Source: Zygnema cylindricum
Taxonomy: Eukaryota; Streptophyta; Zygnematophyceae; Zygnematales; Zygnemataceae
Direction: 5' to 3'
Assembly (NCBI GenBank): GCA_037447655.1
Contig: JBBHKE010003283.1
Span: forward strand, 247,628 to 311,627
DNA length: 64,000 nucleotides
The notes beneath the pieces were generated by a model that was not told the origin of the DNA, made no database searches, and saw nothing but the letters and a program-made list of their open reading frames with translations. A program made the translations under genes and the position numbers. Below are positions 10,813-22,414 of the stretch, piece after piece; the first letter of the stretch is position 1; each line of letters starts with the position of its first letter.

Positions 10813-13106
10813 CATTTTTTTTGGTTCGTGAGGCTGTAGTGAGAAGTTACCATATCGGCCAAAGAATCTGTAAATTTATTTGAAGAGATGTATTCTGGTT
10901 TGTGCTAATCTTTGTCTTTCTGGCAATTTTGCATTTTTTTGGATCGTTGTGCTCACCCTGTCTACGTTTTTTTTTGTGATGTTTTCCTACATTTTTTTTG
11001 ATGTTTTGCGTCCTTTCGTCAACATTTTATTTTGGTGACAATGTTTGTAGAAAAGTACACCGCCTGTCCTTGTTCGCGTTAAGGATTTATCGGTGTTAAA
11101 GCGAAGTAAGAATATATAATATAATCTAAGTTACAATATAATATAATCTAAGTTAGTGCAAGGAGACATGGCAAATTGTAGTCCACTTCCTTTAGCAGTG
11201 TTGTTAACACTGATTTAAAAAAGCTGCGACTGAATTAGTGTTATTGACTCTAATAACAATGGCCACTGTAGCAGCAACTAAGAGTGCTCATCGTGATTAG
11301 TGTTTATCCTTTTTTGGGGCAGTCAAAGGTCTTTGTTTTTGCGATCGACCGTTGATTTCTTTTCCAAGGTATAAATCGGAAGGTATTGGTCTTGTGATGT
11401 TTTGAAGAAAAAACTATAATATGAGGAAAAGTATATCGTTACCCAAAAATGTTCCAAACTAATAGCGACAGTCAGTTTAGTTTTCGGTTATGAATGAAAC
11501 TAAGATTTGTGTCTGTTCTTGTTAACCAGACATCTAATCTTTGTACAATCGACTTTGTCACAGCTGATAAAATGCTCAGTTTGACAATAATGAGATATCA
11601 TTGGTGATAACTGCAGTCATTATATAAATTAAAGTAACATTGACGTGCCAAAAATTGATGTTTCTTAAACATCAAGGTGTTTACATTTTTTACCTTGGTA
11701 ACTTTCCTGTAACATAAAAATTCCTGAACGGGCACTTCAGCGGTTCACTCCAAAAGATTTTCAAGATGGTTTACCATCGCCCTTTTTAATTTAATTTACT
11801 TCTCAATAAAAAAAAAATCAGGTGGAGGTCAGAGTCTATGAGACCAAAGCTCCACAAGGTGCTTCTTGTTTGAAACTGTTATTTAGTAAATTCATAGTCC
11901 ATATGTGGGAAAACATTGGAAATCGTGTGTGTGGTGGACCTATGATATAGAATATAATACAATTGAATGGTGTATTTTATGATTGGCGTTTTCCTCTTGA
12001 TTTCGCACATTTAAACTATGAATAGACGCTAACTGAGCATGTCTCGCGAACAATTTTTCCAATCGAATTCCAAAACTCGAATAGGTATTTGGTAGTTTGT
12101 CTGACCTGAAATATGTTTCCATGTTGGCTTTTTCAGTTTTTTTTGGTTTTCATGTAATCGTTTGGTTTACCATCGCGCGACTTTAATAAAGGTTATTATT
12201 TTTGTACGTATTCCAGTATGAATGGTCAATTATTGCAAGCTGCTTCTACAAATTTTATTTGTTTATCGTAGTATTTTAATTCATGCACTTTTTCCCATCG
12301 TGCGTTTTTATTTTGGTCTCCTACCATTTTTTTTTTATATATTGCATAACATAACAACTTCAGTAGGGTTTTACTGCGAAGGAAAAAAGAGTCGCCTACG
12401 AATTGACGTTATATTTGTAATGGTAAAACTACAAAGACTTTATTCTCTGCAAAAATTCCCAAAGAGCTTTTTTCCCTGCAAAAAAATGTAGTGCCTCCCA
12501 GTTTTCAGATTGTCTAGTGCAGCGCCCATCGCTAATTTGGTTGCAACTTCTTCAACCCTAAAATCATAATATTCGCCTTTGCAAGTAATAATTCCTTAAA
12601 TAGTGGTGAGCAGTGCAGTATTAAAACTGTCAAATTTCATAGCTTGTATGTTGCTTAGAATGAGTACTGTAGTACATAGTCTGAAAACGTCCCATTGTAA
12701 TTCAAATTTCGCACTGAAATTAAATACTTTACGAGTCAGTTTGTTTTCTTTGTTGTGACATTTCGTTTGCCTTTTTGAACTGTTCATGACAAAACCTTCA
12801 TAAAAAACTTCTGCAGGTTCTTACTGCATAAGGAGTACAAGGAGTCGAAAAGCACGCATTTTTTTCTTTTTTTGTTACGGAGTACGTAACCTATGCTACG
12901 ATTAATTTTCGACGGAGATCGGCGATTCGGAAATCTCAGATCGGCATGATTGGGATTAAGTTTTCTTGAGTTTTCTCGTCTGTACATGTCGTGATGATTT
13001 CTCAAGGTACATCTGATCAGTATCGTCTTATCGGAATTTGGGACCATTGCAGCATTTTAATGGTTTTGTCGCTTCGCATCAGTCAAAGCCAAGTGCATCT
13101 CTACAG
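10813..13106. other. Non-coding interval downstream of the WD40 gene
   Basis: AT-rich sequence with no supported gene; the open frames are short and lack recognisable domains. It holds T-runs, a short duplicated TATAATATAATCTAAGTTA stretch near 11118-11155, and ACACTAAT/ACTCTAAT-type motifs near 11210-11260 resembling degraded MITE ends. The first few hundred bases probably include the 3' UTR and polyadenylation region of the WD40 gene. Confidence 0.5.
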
Positions 13107-13108
13107 TA

Positions 13109-14034
13109 CACGGTGTATCGCTATTAGGGTGAACTTCCATTAGAGGAAAAGTGGGGTTGTTTACTGGACGCCGTACGATTTCGTACAGATTCGTACCATT
13201 TTTTATTTTTTTTGTCAGACGAAACATGACGAAACATGTTTAACTGGATGGCTCCAATATTATTGGCGTAAGTATCAACCGTTGGATTTTTCACATTTTT
13301 AGATTCGCGAAGCAATCGCGCACATCGTCCAGTGTGAAGAGACTCTCCTCGGCGAGGAGAGTTTCTTCACACTGGTCGCGTACCATTGGTCCACGTGATA
13401 TGTAAAAAAAATATCCACCACGAACAGGCGATGAGAAACGAACATGTCGTACACGCCATGTGCCTTCCACCACGATGCATGCAGGTCGACCGATATATCC
13501 TCGCACGCTCCTTCTGACATCCGCTGACCTTAAAAGTTTGCGGCGCCTTTTTGACATTCTGTTTCGAAATTTTGATTTTCAATTTCAAAATTAAAATCTG
13601 GTCGCAAAATTTGCGTACGAATCATTAACTACCTCCGCCCTACAAATATTATGTACAGATTTTCAGCTTGAAGAATATTTCTAGATTTTAACAATCTGAA
13701 ATTAACCTACGTGTCGACAATCATAATTGAGAAACGATGTCTACTGGCACGACATAATGGAAGGCCGTGCCAGTAAACATGAGAAATAGACGTATCCGCT
13801 TGTTTACTGGGACCGCCTAATGGAGAACAGGCCTTAGTGTTAATGTTTTTTTGCCACTTCAAACATGTTTTCTCCGTACACATGTGTCTGATTTTTTATC
13901 TGACGGCTGCGATTGAAAGGTAAGATTATGAGCTTCCGATCGACGGTCTCAAATTGAAAATCGGACATGAGTGTACGGAGAAAATATGTTTTAAGGGACG
14001 AAAAAATTATTAACACTCATAGTGATACACGGTG
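13109..14034. mobile_element. MITE D (TA-flanked, ~80-bp TIRs), host of a nested MITE
   Basis: The left end CACGGTGTATCGCTATTAG resumes after the nested element (about 13834-13900). It is the near reverse complement of the right end (about 13950-14034) for roughly 80 bases, including TTCTCCGTACAC. TA borders both sides. Without the nested insertion it would be only about 216 bp, almost a pure foldback. The ends resemble MITEs A-C and the pogo-like element E. Confidence 0.75.
13127..13833. mobile_element. Harbinger/Tourist-like MITE nested in MITE D
   Basis: A 707-bp insertion splitting the left arm of MITE D. TTA lies at both borders (13124-13126 and 13834-13836), matching the 3-bp duplication of PIF/Harbinger elements. 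The right end, read inward, starts GGCCTGTTCTCCATTAGGC and the left end starts GGGTGAACTTCCATTAG; both continue to GTTTACTGG. The TIRs are imperfect, so the element is old or divergent. No transposase is encoded. Confidence 0.65.
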
Positions 14035-14135
14035 TAACGCCCAAGTGCATCAAAATTGCTTCGGAATACCGACCAGACCGTAATGCTGGTTGCATCGAAT
14101 CGGCGATATGCGATACTTATCTCTACGGTGCACGG

Positions 14136-14755
14136 CAGTGGTCGCAAACGGTCAACCGAAACCGTGACCGACCGTTAACCGACCGCCCGCGCCGGATCCG
14201 GAACGGATTCGGTTGCCAAATTTTGAGGGCCGGACGGTTGCGGTGGGTTGATTCACCAGAAAAAAAAAACGGTTGGTTACGGTCGGTCAACCAAAAAGCC
14301 AAAAAAAAATGAAAAATTTGTACTGTCCATACAATCCAACATTATTGTACTTTGTACTCTTTGGTATCGTGGAAGTACGTGACATCATGATTAGCGTCGC
14401 AAATCTGACACGGTAGTAACACTATTAATTTTGCAATCTTAGGGAACGCGACAAAGCGTCGCAAATCTGACACGTTAGTAAACACTATTCATTTCGCAAA
14501 CCTAAGGGAACGCGACATATCTTAATTATTGGCTTATTCATACGTCGTACATTATATAATTTTGTACTTTTTCGGTTACGGGCGGGCACGGTTAGTCGCG
14601 AGAAATCGAGTTTCGGTTAACTTTTATTTTCGTAAACGCCGGTCGGTTAACGGTTAACAATTTTGGAGCGTGATATAACCCGGTCGGGCGTCAGATTTTG
14701 AAAAAAAAAAACGGTCGTTTTCGGTTATGTAAAATTTTGACTTTTGCGACCTCTG
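14136..14755. mobile_element. Second hAT-type MITE with perfect 8-bp target duplication
   Basis: A 620-bp element with TIRs CAGTGGTCGCAAA and CAGAGGTCGCAAA, flanked by GTGCACGG on both sides (14128-14135 and 14756-14763). The subterminal regions repeat motifs such as CGGTTAACCG, GACCGACCG and CGGTCGGTTAAC. The centre holds a ~65-bp duplication around GTCGCAAATCTGACACG (about 14395-14515). It carries no transposase and is unrelated in sequence to the hAT MITE in intron 7. Confidence 0.88.
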
Positions 14756-14924
14756 GTGCACGGTGGTGTTCTAAGGGGAAATGCGTGTCGACAGATGGTT
14801 TTTTAGGGTTATCCTATACCAAACGGAAATGTTTACAACAGGACTTTCCTGCAATGCGACAAACGGTTTTCCTACAGTTTTTGCGTTGTCCTTTTTCTAA
14901 AAGGACAAAGCATTGTAGTCGCCT

Positions 14925-15092
14925 TCGTCTCTGGTGACAACGAGAATTGACCGTCGATTTTTTTTGAGTAAGATCTTGAGCCGTTGAGTGTTTTGAGTTT
15001 TGATTGGCGTCTCTGGTGACAACGATAATTGATCGTCGATTGATTTTGTGTAAGATCGTGAGCCGTTGAGTGATTTGAGTTTTGATTGGCTT
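14925..15092. repeat. Two-copy ~85-bp tandem duplication
   Basis: Two adjacent units begin TCTCTGGTGACAACGA and end GAGTTTTGATTGGC. They differ by a few substitutions and small indels. The long minus-strand open frame over this segment has no recognisable domain. Confidence 0.7.
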
Positions 15093-15214
15093 TGTCATGT
15101 TCCATTTTGATGTAATGAATAGAGACACGTGGTACAATTCTATTTGTTGTATTTCGCGTGGTTGTAGTGGTATGATAAAAGGCCAAACAAAATCGACGTC
15201 ACGCAAAACAAAAT

Positions 15215-15457
15215 CGACGTCACGCCAAAATGTCGTGATATCAATACCGGTTGAGTAACGTACAGTATCGTACGTTAAAATTATGCGCGTGCGATCCGGG
15301 ACATCGCGCCAAGTTGTCGTTTTGTCAATATTCGTACACGCCAAAATGTCGTGTTATCAATACCGGCTAATAACGTACAGTATCGTACTTTTGATTTTTG
15401 CGCGTGCGATCCCGTCACATCACGCCACGCTGTCATGTTCTCAATATCTGTACAATA
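15215..15457. repeat. ~115-bp tandem repeat that serves as MITE target
   Basis: Two copies of a unit containing CGCCAAAATGTCGTG, TATCAATACCGG, ACGTACAGTATCGTAC, GCGCGTGCGAT and ACATCACGCCACG. A third copy lies at about 16229-16368, between MITEs B1 and C1. A fourth is split by the 8.7 kb transposon (about 24165-24200 joined to 32880-32985). The unit is rich in TA steps, and the TA-targeting elements sit in or beside it repeatedly. Confidence 0.7.
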
Positions 15458-15674
15458 CACCGCCAATCGTTATTAGCGTTGTGTACACTAATTCCGTCCC
15501 GCTTTTTTTTATATTTATTCTCAAATAGAATTATCCACACTATTTAAAAAACACCCTAATTCCTAATTAGAATAGACGATTTCTTCGAAAAAATTCAAAT
15601 TCCCAGTTAGCGTAAACCACGCTAATTATTCGTATACGCTAAAAAAACTTAAACGCTAATAACGATTGGCGGTG
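15458..15674. mobile_element. MITE A1 (217 bp, TA-flanked)
   Basis: TIRs start CACCGCCAATCGTTATTAGC at both ends, with TA at 15456-15457 and 15675-15676. The interior carries ACACTAAT and ACGCTAAT motifs and a short AT-rich core. The reverse complement recurs as MITE A2 (23224-23436). It shares one TA with the adjacent MITE B1, as expected if one inserted into the target duplication of the other. Confidence 0.85.
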
Positions 15675-15676
15675 TA

Positions 15677-16215
15677 CACCGCCAATCGTTATTAGCGTGT
15701 AAGTTTTTATAGCGTATAAAAATAATTACCGTGGTGTACGCTATTTAAGAATTTGAAAATTTTGGAAAAAATCATACATTCTAATTGTTTCGTAATGGTA
15801 ATTTGGATCTTTGAAAAAAAAAATGTCGGTCACAAACATGCTTACACTAATATAGGTCTCCGTACAAAATCTGACAAATCGTACACAAATCGTACATTCA
15901 CACGGTCGAATCGCGGCTGTCGGACGAATATGTGCGAGCGGGATTTTTTACGACCTGGTTTTTTTTCCTTTTTAGAACGCACATTCTCATGCGTCCGTGG
16001 TTACTAAAATTAATATATTGTAATTTTTAACTTAAAAAGGTACATTTATGTACGGTTATACACTGACCGTACATCACTCTATTTAAGAGACAACGTACTG
16101 AGTATTACCCTAAATAGAATAAAGAAAAAAATAGAATGAATTACACTAATGGAGAATAAATAAAAAAAAAGCGGGACGGAATTAGCGTACACAACGCTAA
16201 TAACGATTGGCGGTG
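15677..16215. mobile_element. MITE B1 (539 bp, TA-flanked)
   Basis: TIRs CACCGCCAATCGTTATTAGC, TA on both sides. The interior contains a stretch with CACATTCTCATGCGTCCG, then GGTACATTTATGTACGG. MITE B2 on the opposite strand has exactly the same length (539 bp) and matching sequence, pointing to recent spread; B0 is an older relative. The 84-aa open frame inside recurs in B2, but looks like MITE sequence rather than a gene. Confidence 0.87.
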
Positions 16216-16371
16216 TACTGTACAGTACTTTTATTTCAGTGTTGGCGTGACGTACGATGTGTCGTTTAATCTATACCGGTACAAAAACGTACAGTATCGC
16301 ACTTTTAATTTTGGCGCGTGCTATGTCGTCACATCACGCCACGTTGTCGTGTTCTAAAAATCCGAACACTA

Positions 16372-17008
16372 CACAGCGAATCGTAGTTAGAGTAGATAAC
16401 GCTAATTCGGTCGCCCTAAATTTCGATTCTATCACGTTAAATAGAGTAGATGATTCGAATTTTTTCATTATACTATTTAAGGTAAAGTTTAATTAGCGTA
16501 AAAAATTCTAATATAGGTTCGTTTTAAATAGTGTGGAGTACGGACAATATGTGACTGTGCAAATTGTACTTTTATAAGTAAAAAGGTAAAAATAATAATT
16601 TAATAGAATCGCGCTCAAATTGCACTTAACCAAAAAAATAAATCGCATCGAAAAAAACCCATTCGCATAGCTCCGTCTGTCGACAACATTATCGTCCATG
16701 TGAACATTTACATGAATTTACATGTGAAAAGTTTATCGTTAAACAACAACAGTATGAGACAAATAGTACTAACGTCATAATAACGTCAAAATATACGGAC
16801 TAAAAGTTTTTGTATGTCTACATAATATAGTGTTCGTAATTATAGCACGGATAATTATTGCCGACATAACCTAATATAGAGTACTTAATTAGAGTACACT
16901 TCCTCTGTCAAAAGGTTCAATCACAATAATTAGCATTTATAACTCTAAACACTTTTTTTTGTTTTTTTACTCTAATTTTTTATTTACTCTAATTACGAAT
17001 TCGCGGTG
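16372..17008. mobile_element. MITE C1 (637 bp, TA-flanked)
   Basis: The left end reads CACAGCGAATCGTAGTTAGAG and the right end is the near reverse complement, ending CGAATTCGCGGTG, with TA outside. Many ACTCTAAT motifs lie near the ends. C2 at 22415-23030 is the same family in the opposite orientation. No protein is encoded. Confidence 0.82.
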
Positions 17009-17009
17009 T

Positions 17010-17524
17010 ACCGTAATTTCTATGTCGGCATCACGTACGATGCTCGTATATGGTACGCACTGTACTATCGCATTGTACATGGTAAAGACCATGACGACCC
17101 AAAGTGGATGGTTTCATTCGCGTTTCGTTCATGTAGGGGGGTTGTTTAAGCGTAAAAGCTTCACATTAATTTGAGCATTCGATCTCAATCTACTGAACGA
17201 TATGAATGAATGGACTGAATATATCATGTAGTATTAAATATTTTAATGTTAAATCTAGAATATACATTAAACCATTAGCATTATTCAACCATTATTCGTT
17301 TAAACAGAATACTAATGGTTTTTGTTTATTTTACATTAAGGTGTTGCGTTTATATTTTTTACATTTTCTTTTATCAAAACATAAAATCACAAAAGAAGAA
17401 AACAAAAAGAGACTAACGAAATAAATAACCACGATACAACCTTGATCACATAACAAAAACGCAAGAAACAAATGTAAACATAACAAAGATAATAATAAGA
17501 AAAAATAAAACCATCAGACTTAAC
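17010..17524. other. Non-coding AT-rich interval
   Basis: No gene, TIR or LTR signature was seen. Short open frames here have no domain and no codon structure. Confidence 0.45.
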
Positions 17525-18065
17525 TAGGATTCAACCAACTTAGTCCAAAGACTCAGAAGGTTAGAACAACATCATTATCAACTCGATGGCTGACTAACAC
17601 AACAAACACGTATTTTATGTAATATTTTTTGATAATTAGAATATGCTGATTACTTTAAGTACTTTTTTTTTGTTTTCGATCAAACACCTTAGTCAAAGAC
17701 CCAGATAGTTGCATAAACATCATTATCGGCTAAAAGGCTGACTAACATTACAATCACTTATTATTTATTTATTTTCGTTGTTTATTATAGTAGATTGATT
17801 ACTTTGAGTACTTTGTTTTTCTTTTTCTTTTTTTGCGATCAACCAACTTAGTCCTAAGACTTAGAAGGTTGCATAAACATCACTATCAGCTCGTGGGCTG
17901 ACCAACATTACAAATACTTGTTTTCAATGTCTTATAGTAGTTACAAATAGTAGTTACTTCATTATCACAAATACTTGACAACTTTGTTTCGTTGAAACTT
18001 CATTACTTTGTTTTTTTTTTTGAAATACAATACAAATACTTTGAATACTTTGTTCTTGTGATACT
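17525..18065. repeat. ~160-bp tandem repeat, three units
   Basis: Units share ATCAACCAACTTAGTC, AGACTCAGAAGGTT, CATAAACATCATTATC and GGCTGACTAACA, followed by an AT-rich linker and GATTACTTTGAGTACTTTG. The third unit runs into the CAT microsatellite, and part of its tail (ATACAATACAAATACTTTGA) reappears inside that microsatellite near 18470-18510. Confidence 0.7.
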
Positions 18066-18072
18066 TTGATTA

Positions 18073-18897
18073 CAACATCATCGTCATCATCATCTTCATG
18101 AGCAACATCATCATGATCATGATGATCATGATCATGATCATCATGATCATCATCGTCATCATCTTCATGATCATCATCATCATCATCATCATCATCATTA
18201 TACATCATCATCATCATCATCATCATCATCATAGTAAACATCACCATCGTCAACACCATCATCATCATCATCAGCATCATCATTACATCATCATCATTAT
18301 CATCATCATCATTACATCATCATCATCATCATCATCGTCATCATCATTGTCAACATCATCATCGCCAACATCATCATCATCCTCATCATCATCGTCATCA
18401 TCATCATCATCATTACATCATAATCATCAACAACATCATCATCATTACATCATGGTTTTTTTTTTGAGATACAATACAAATACGTTGAATACTTTGGTTT
18501 GGTGATACTTTGATTACATCATCTTCATCTTCTTCATCATCATCATTACATCATCATCATCATCATCATCATCATCGTCATCATTACATCATCATCATCA
18601 TCATTGTCACCATCATCATCATCATCGTCGTCATCGTCATCATTACATCATCATCATCTTCATCATTGTCACCATCATCATCAACATCATCATCATCAAC
18701 ATCATCATCATTACATCATTATCATCATCATCATTACATCATTATCATCATCATCACCATTGTCATCATCATCATTATCATCATCATCATCATCATCGTC
18801 ATCGTCATCATCATCATCATCATCTTCATCATCATCATCATCATTGTCACCATCATCATCAACATCATCATCTTGATCATCATCATCATCATCATAC
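18073..18897. repeat. Large CAT/ATC microsatellite (about 0.8 kb)
   Basis: Nearly continuous CAT trinucleotides with CGT, CTT, CAC, AAC and TTA variants, interrupted once at about 18450-18515 by unique sequence. Open frames on both strands encode only His/Ser/Ile/Met or Asp runs, an artefact of the repeat. Confidence 0.95.
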
Positions 18898-18899
18898 AT

Positions 18900-19780
18900 T
18901 TTATTTAATAGATACTGCTTAAAGTAAACTATCACTAGAACTTCCCACCAGAGGCTAATAAACTTATTTTTATAAACGTAGCTTAAAATAAGAATAAAAA
19001 TAAAATTTCTTACCAATGTCTTCGTTGTATAATGTCCCCTGGCCATCATTCCATGAGGGGTCGTATCCTCCTCCGTCACAAAATTGTAGGGCTTTTTTTA
19101 AGGGCATAGACTCCAATCATCACTTTCACCTTGTCCACTGAAGAAACCAAAAAGACAAACGATTGTTTAAATGTAACATGAACTTGTGAACATAGCAAAC
19201 AATAGAAACGTAGTGAAATTTAGATACACAATACATTGTTCATACAAACCATATAAATTGTGAACACTACATGCGACATAAATTTGTGTTTATTACATGC
19301 AATGGAAACTTGTGAATATTCAAGCATCACTCTCGCCTTGTCCCCTAAAGATCCAAAAGGAAAAACGACCATTTCAATATATAAAGTTGTGAGCATACCA
19401 TGTGGTACAAATGTTGTGATATTTAGATGCTATACAACTACTGAACATAAAACAATAAACTTGAGTATACTTTTTATGCTACAATATAAACTCGTGAACC
19501 TTGTAATATTGCATACAATAGAAAATTGGGAATATTCGAGCATCACTATTGCTTTGTCGAAAGGGGAAATCAAAAGGAAAAACAACATTTTAACATAACA
19601 AATTGCAAATTTAACATATCCGTCTGTGTCTCAAGGGGCGTATAATTTGTTTATTCATATAATATGAACTAGTGAACACTAGTGCAATAAAAAACTTGTA
19701 AGCAAGAGATACAATACAACTTGCAAACACGAAACAAATACTTGTGTACGTTGTGTACGTTTTAACACTAATAATTAGCA
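18900..19780. repeat. AT-rich interval with ~205-bp degenerate tandem repeat
   Basis: Three related blocks start near 19115, 19320 and 19533, each with CATCACT, CTTGTC and AAAGGAAAAAC followed by descriptors such as ATTTAGAT and TGTGAACAT. The array is strongly diverged. No protein-coding signature was seen. Confidence 0.5.
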
Positions 19781-20770
19781 CATTAAAACAGTTTGATATA
19801 AATGTTAAAATATATAATGTAATAGTTAGTTCTCACATTAAAAATCAACACATTATAATATATAACTAGTTATAACTCTAATGATATAACAGTTAGATTA
19901 AACCTACTATAATATGTATAATATGTATAGTATAGCAGTTAGATATAAATTTTACAATGTATATAATGTCACAGTTAGATAACATTGTAATAATTAACAC
20001 ATGTAATATATACAAAATAACAAATAGATATAACAAAATAACAATTAGATATAACTATTAATTAAATAATAGTTTATTATAGTGTAATAATTAACATAGT
20101 ATAGCAGTTAGATATAATTGTTATAATTAATGAAATATAACAGCTAGATACAGTTGTTATGCTTAGTATAATACAACAGTTACATATAAAAACTGTGATA
20201 ATAAATAAAATATTATAGTTATAACTAGTTGTCATATTTAGTATAATATAACAGTTAGACATAAATTCTATAATTACCAGAGTATACCACCTACACACAA
20301 TTGTTATAATTGCCATAATCTAACAGATAAGTATAACTGTTTAGATAATAAAATATAACAGTTAGATGTAACTTTTTGATAAATATAACATAAAAACTAT
20401 AACTAGCTGTTATGTTTAGCATAATATAACATCCAAATATAGTCGTTATGCTTAGTACAATGTAAGAGCTACATATAATAAATGTCATTATAAATAAAAT
20501 ATAACAGTTATAACAAGCTGTCTTATTGAGTAAAATACAACAGTTAGTTGTAGCTGTTATAATTTATAAAGTATAACAGGTAGATATAACTGCATATTTA
20601 TCTACCTGTTATAATAAATATGATTTAACAGTTAGATATAACTGTGAAACAATTATAACTAGCTGTAATAAATAATGTAGTATAACAGCTAAATATAACC
20701 GTTATAATCAAAGTATTGAAACAGTTATAACTAGTTGCTATAATTAGTATAGTACAACAGTCTGTTGGGT
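19780..20770. repeat. AT-rich degenerate repeat with AACAGTTAGATATAA motif
   Basis: The motif ATAACAGTTAGATATAACTG and variants recur roughly every 40-60 bases across about 1 kb, alternating with ATAATTAGTATAAT-like linkers. It looks like an old minisatellite expansion. The Ile/Cys/Tyr-rich minus-strand open frames are artefacts. Confidence 0.7.
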
Positions 20771-20779
20771 ACTTGTGAT

Positions 20780-21800
20780 TGCAATTCTGAGACCTCCATA
20801 GGACCTCAGAGTAAGCAGCTCACACAAAGACTCTAGGATAATCTTGACCCCTTTGTCTTTCAGCACAAATAACCGCAACCTTGGCAAACAAAAACTCTAA
20901 CCACCATCACCTTTTTGAAGACAAGACTCCCCTGAGTCGATAGCAAAAAGAATCTCTGACTTGGCTCCCCTGAGCAGTAAGTCATGGAGGGTCAAAGTTG
21001 TTTGTACAGAAGCTTTTTGGGAGAGAGGGTCCTATCTACCAATTTTTCTAAGTCCTATCTCTCTAACAAACTCTATCTGTTGGTGTACGACACCAATCAT
21101 ATTACACTGCCGTACACAAAAGTACAGCTACCGGTGTACTTTATGTACGGATATTGTACGACATGGCCTAAATGTCGACACATGTCACATTCGGATTCGC
21201 ACCGTAATCCTTGGAGATGTCGCGATCCAACGTAGTAGTGCCACGTGTCATCCGATGTGGCGATGACCACAAACCGCCGAGAATCTCTTCCGCGATCTCG
21301 ACTTTCTTTTCGGCCGTCCGATTGAATGCTGATTTCAATCGTAGCCGTCATAAATGCTTGCACGATACTTGTTTCTTATCCATACCGAAATCGGTACGTT
21401 TACATAAGTGGATTTATGTATTCGTAAACATATGCCGTTAAATGAATTTTCCTACCTGTTTGCATTTTAATAAATATCAAACCCAATAGTATGTATCGTA
21501 ACTTCTAGACTTAACGGTTAAGGCTACCGGCGTTTGACGATCGGCAGGTACCAGGATCAAATCATGGTTCCGAAATGCTCCTTTTAGTAAATAAACCTAC
21601 CTATTTGTAAATCAACTAATATATTTCCTGTAAACCTCTGGATAGCCTAGGTAGCCAAGGCTCTAGCTTCCTCTCCAACTTCTCAGTGACAGCAACAAGT
21701 GTGGGAGTTGGAGAGAGAAGTTAGAGGCAGACTGCCTCGGCTTCTTTTCTATATTCCAATTTAGACCTAGAAAACAATAAAATAACCATCGATTTCTATT
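20780..21800 (-). mobile_element. Solo copia LTR, family 1-like (diverged)
   Basis: About 1.02 kb aligning along its length to the family 1 LTRs at 36880-37929 and 42278-43323. Shared landmarks are CTGAGACCTCCATA, CTCTAGGATAATC, TTGCCTACCGTACA-like blocks, GGTTAAGGCTACCGG and GAGTTGGAGAGAGAAGTTAGAG. Flanks GTGAT (20775-20779) and GTGAG (21801-21805) are a 4/5 target duplication. No internal region is attached, as expected after LTR-LTR recombination. It carries the antisense tRNA-like module. Confidence 0.78.
21500..21586 (+). promoter_or_regulatory. tRNA-like Pol III-type module in solo LTR
   Basis: An A-box-like block TTAACGGTTAAGGCT is followed by a diverged B box GGATCAAATCA (21554-21564) and TTTT at 21582-21585. 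It lies on the strand opposite to the element's own transcription, at the same LTR position as in the other copies. Confidence 0.55.
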
Positions 21801-22414
21801 GTGAGGGTGGCCAAGGCACCAACTGTCACGACTTACCTGGCAATAGCTTCCTTCTCACCCTCCAGTTAAAAAATAAACATCTACACTTCTCCCCACCCTC
21901 TCCCTCTCCCTCCCCCTCTCCTCTATTGAATATTCAAAATATTTAGAATTGATTAGGGGGAAAGGGAGAGAGGGAAGGAATGTGGGAACGGGAGACGAAT
22001 GTAGTGGTTGACAAGAAGAGGACCAGATTTGATCTCCAATGACGAGGCAAGGGGAGCTGTTGCCAAGAGAGTCCACAATCGCCGGTCTCAGAATTTGAAA
22101 CGGGACTCGCAGGGAACATAATACTGTACAGTACAATATTGAACGGTACAATACTGTACCTGCAGCCGAAATTATTTTCCCATCAACATAAAATGAATCA
22201 TTATCCATATTATCGTACTAGATTTGTCCTTGGATTTAAAAATCTCAATCGTACAAAAATCGTAGCCGCAAGAAGTTTGACGGTCGACAAAATATCTATC
22301 AATGAACCGACAAAGTCTATTGGAAATCTGTCGCATTTTTTATGGTACTGTAAAAAAACGATAGGCCCTTGGCAACCAAAGGGCAAAGCATCGTGTCCCC
22401 TGCGCGCTACACTA
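21801..22414. other. Non-coding interval left of MITE C2
   Basis: Holds a pyrimidine-rich stretch (about 21885-21925), a purine-rich stretch (about 21955-22020) and a small palindromic run of GTACAATACTGTAC. At 22362-22396 it contains GGCCCTTGGCAACCAAAGGG and following bases that recur at 33059-33096. No gene is supported. Confidence 0.5.

Noticed and set aside
13291-13588. Overlapping 73-88-aa frames on the minus strand
   Set aside because: They lie inside the non-autonomous Harbinger-like MITE and overlap in all three frames, with no transposase motif.
14814-15344. 176-aa minus-strand frame
   Set aside because: It crosses an 85-bp tandem duplication and the ~115-bp repeat; no domain, and sequence repeats within the frame follow the DNA repeats.
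15753-16007. 84-aa frame present in two copies (also 23652-23906)
   Set aside because: Conservation is explained by MITE B1 and B2 being near-identical DNA; no domain and no similar frame in the older copy B0.
17954-19079. His-, Ser-, Ile- or Asp-rich frames up to 135 aa
   Set aside because: Products of translating the CAT microsatellite in different frames.
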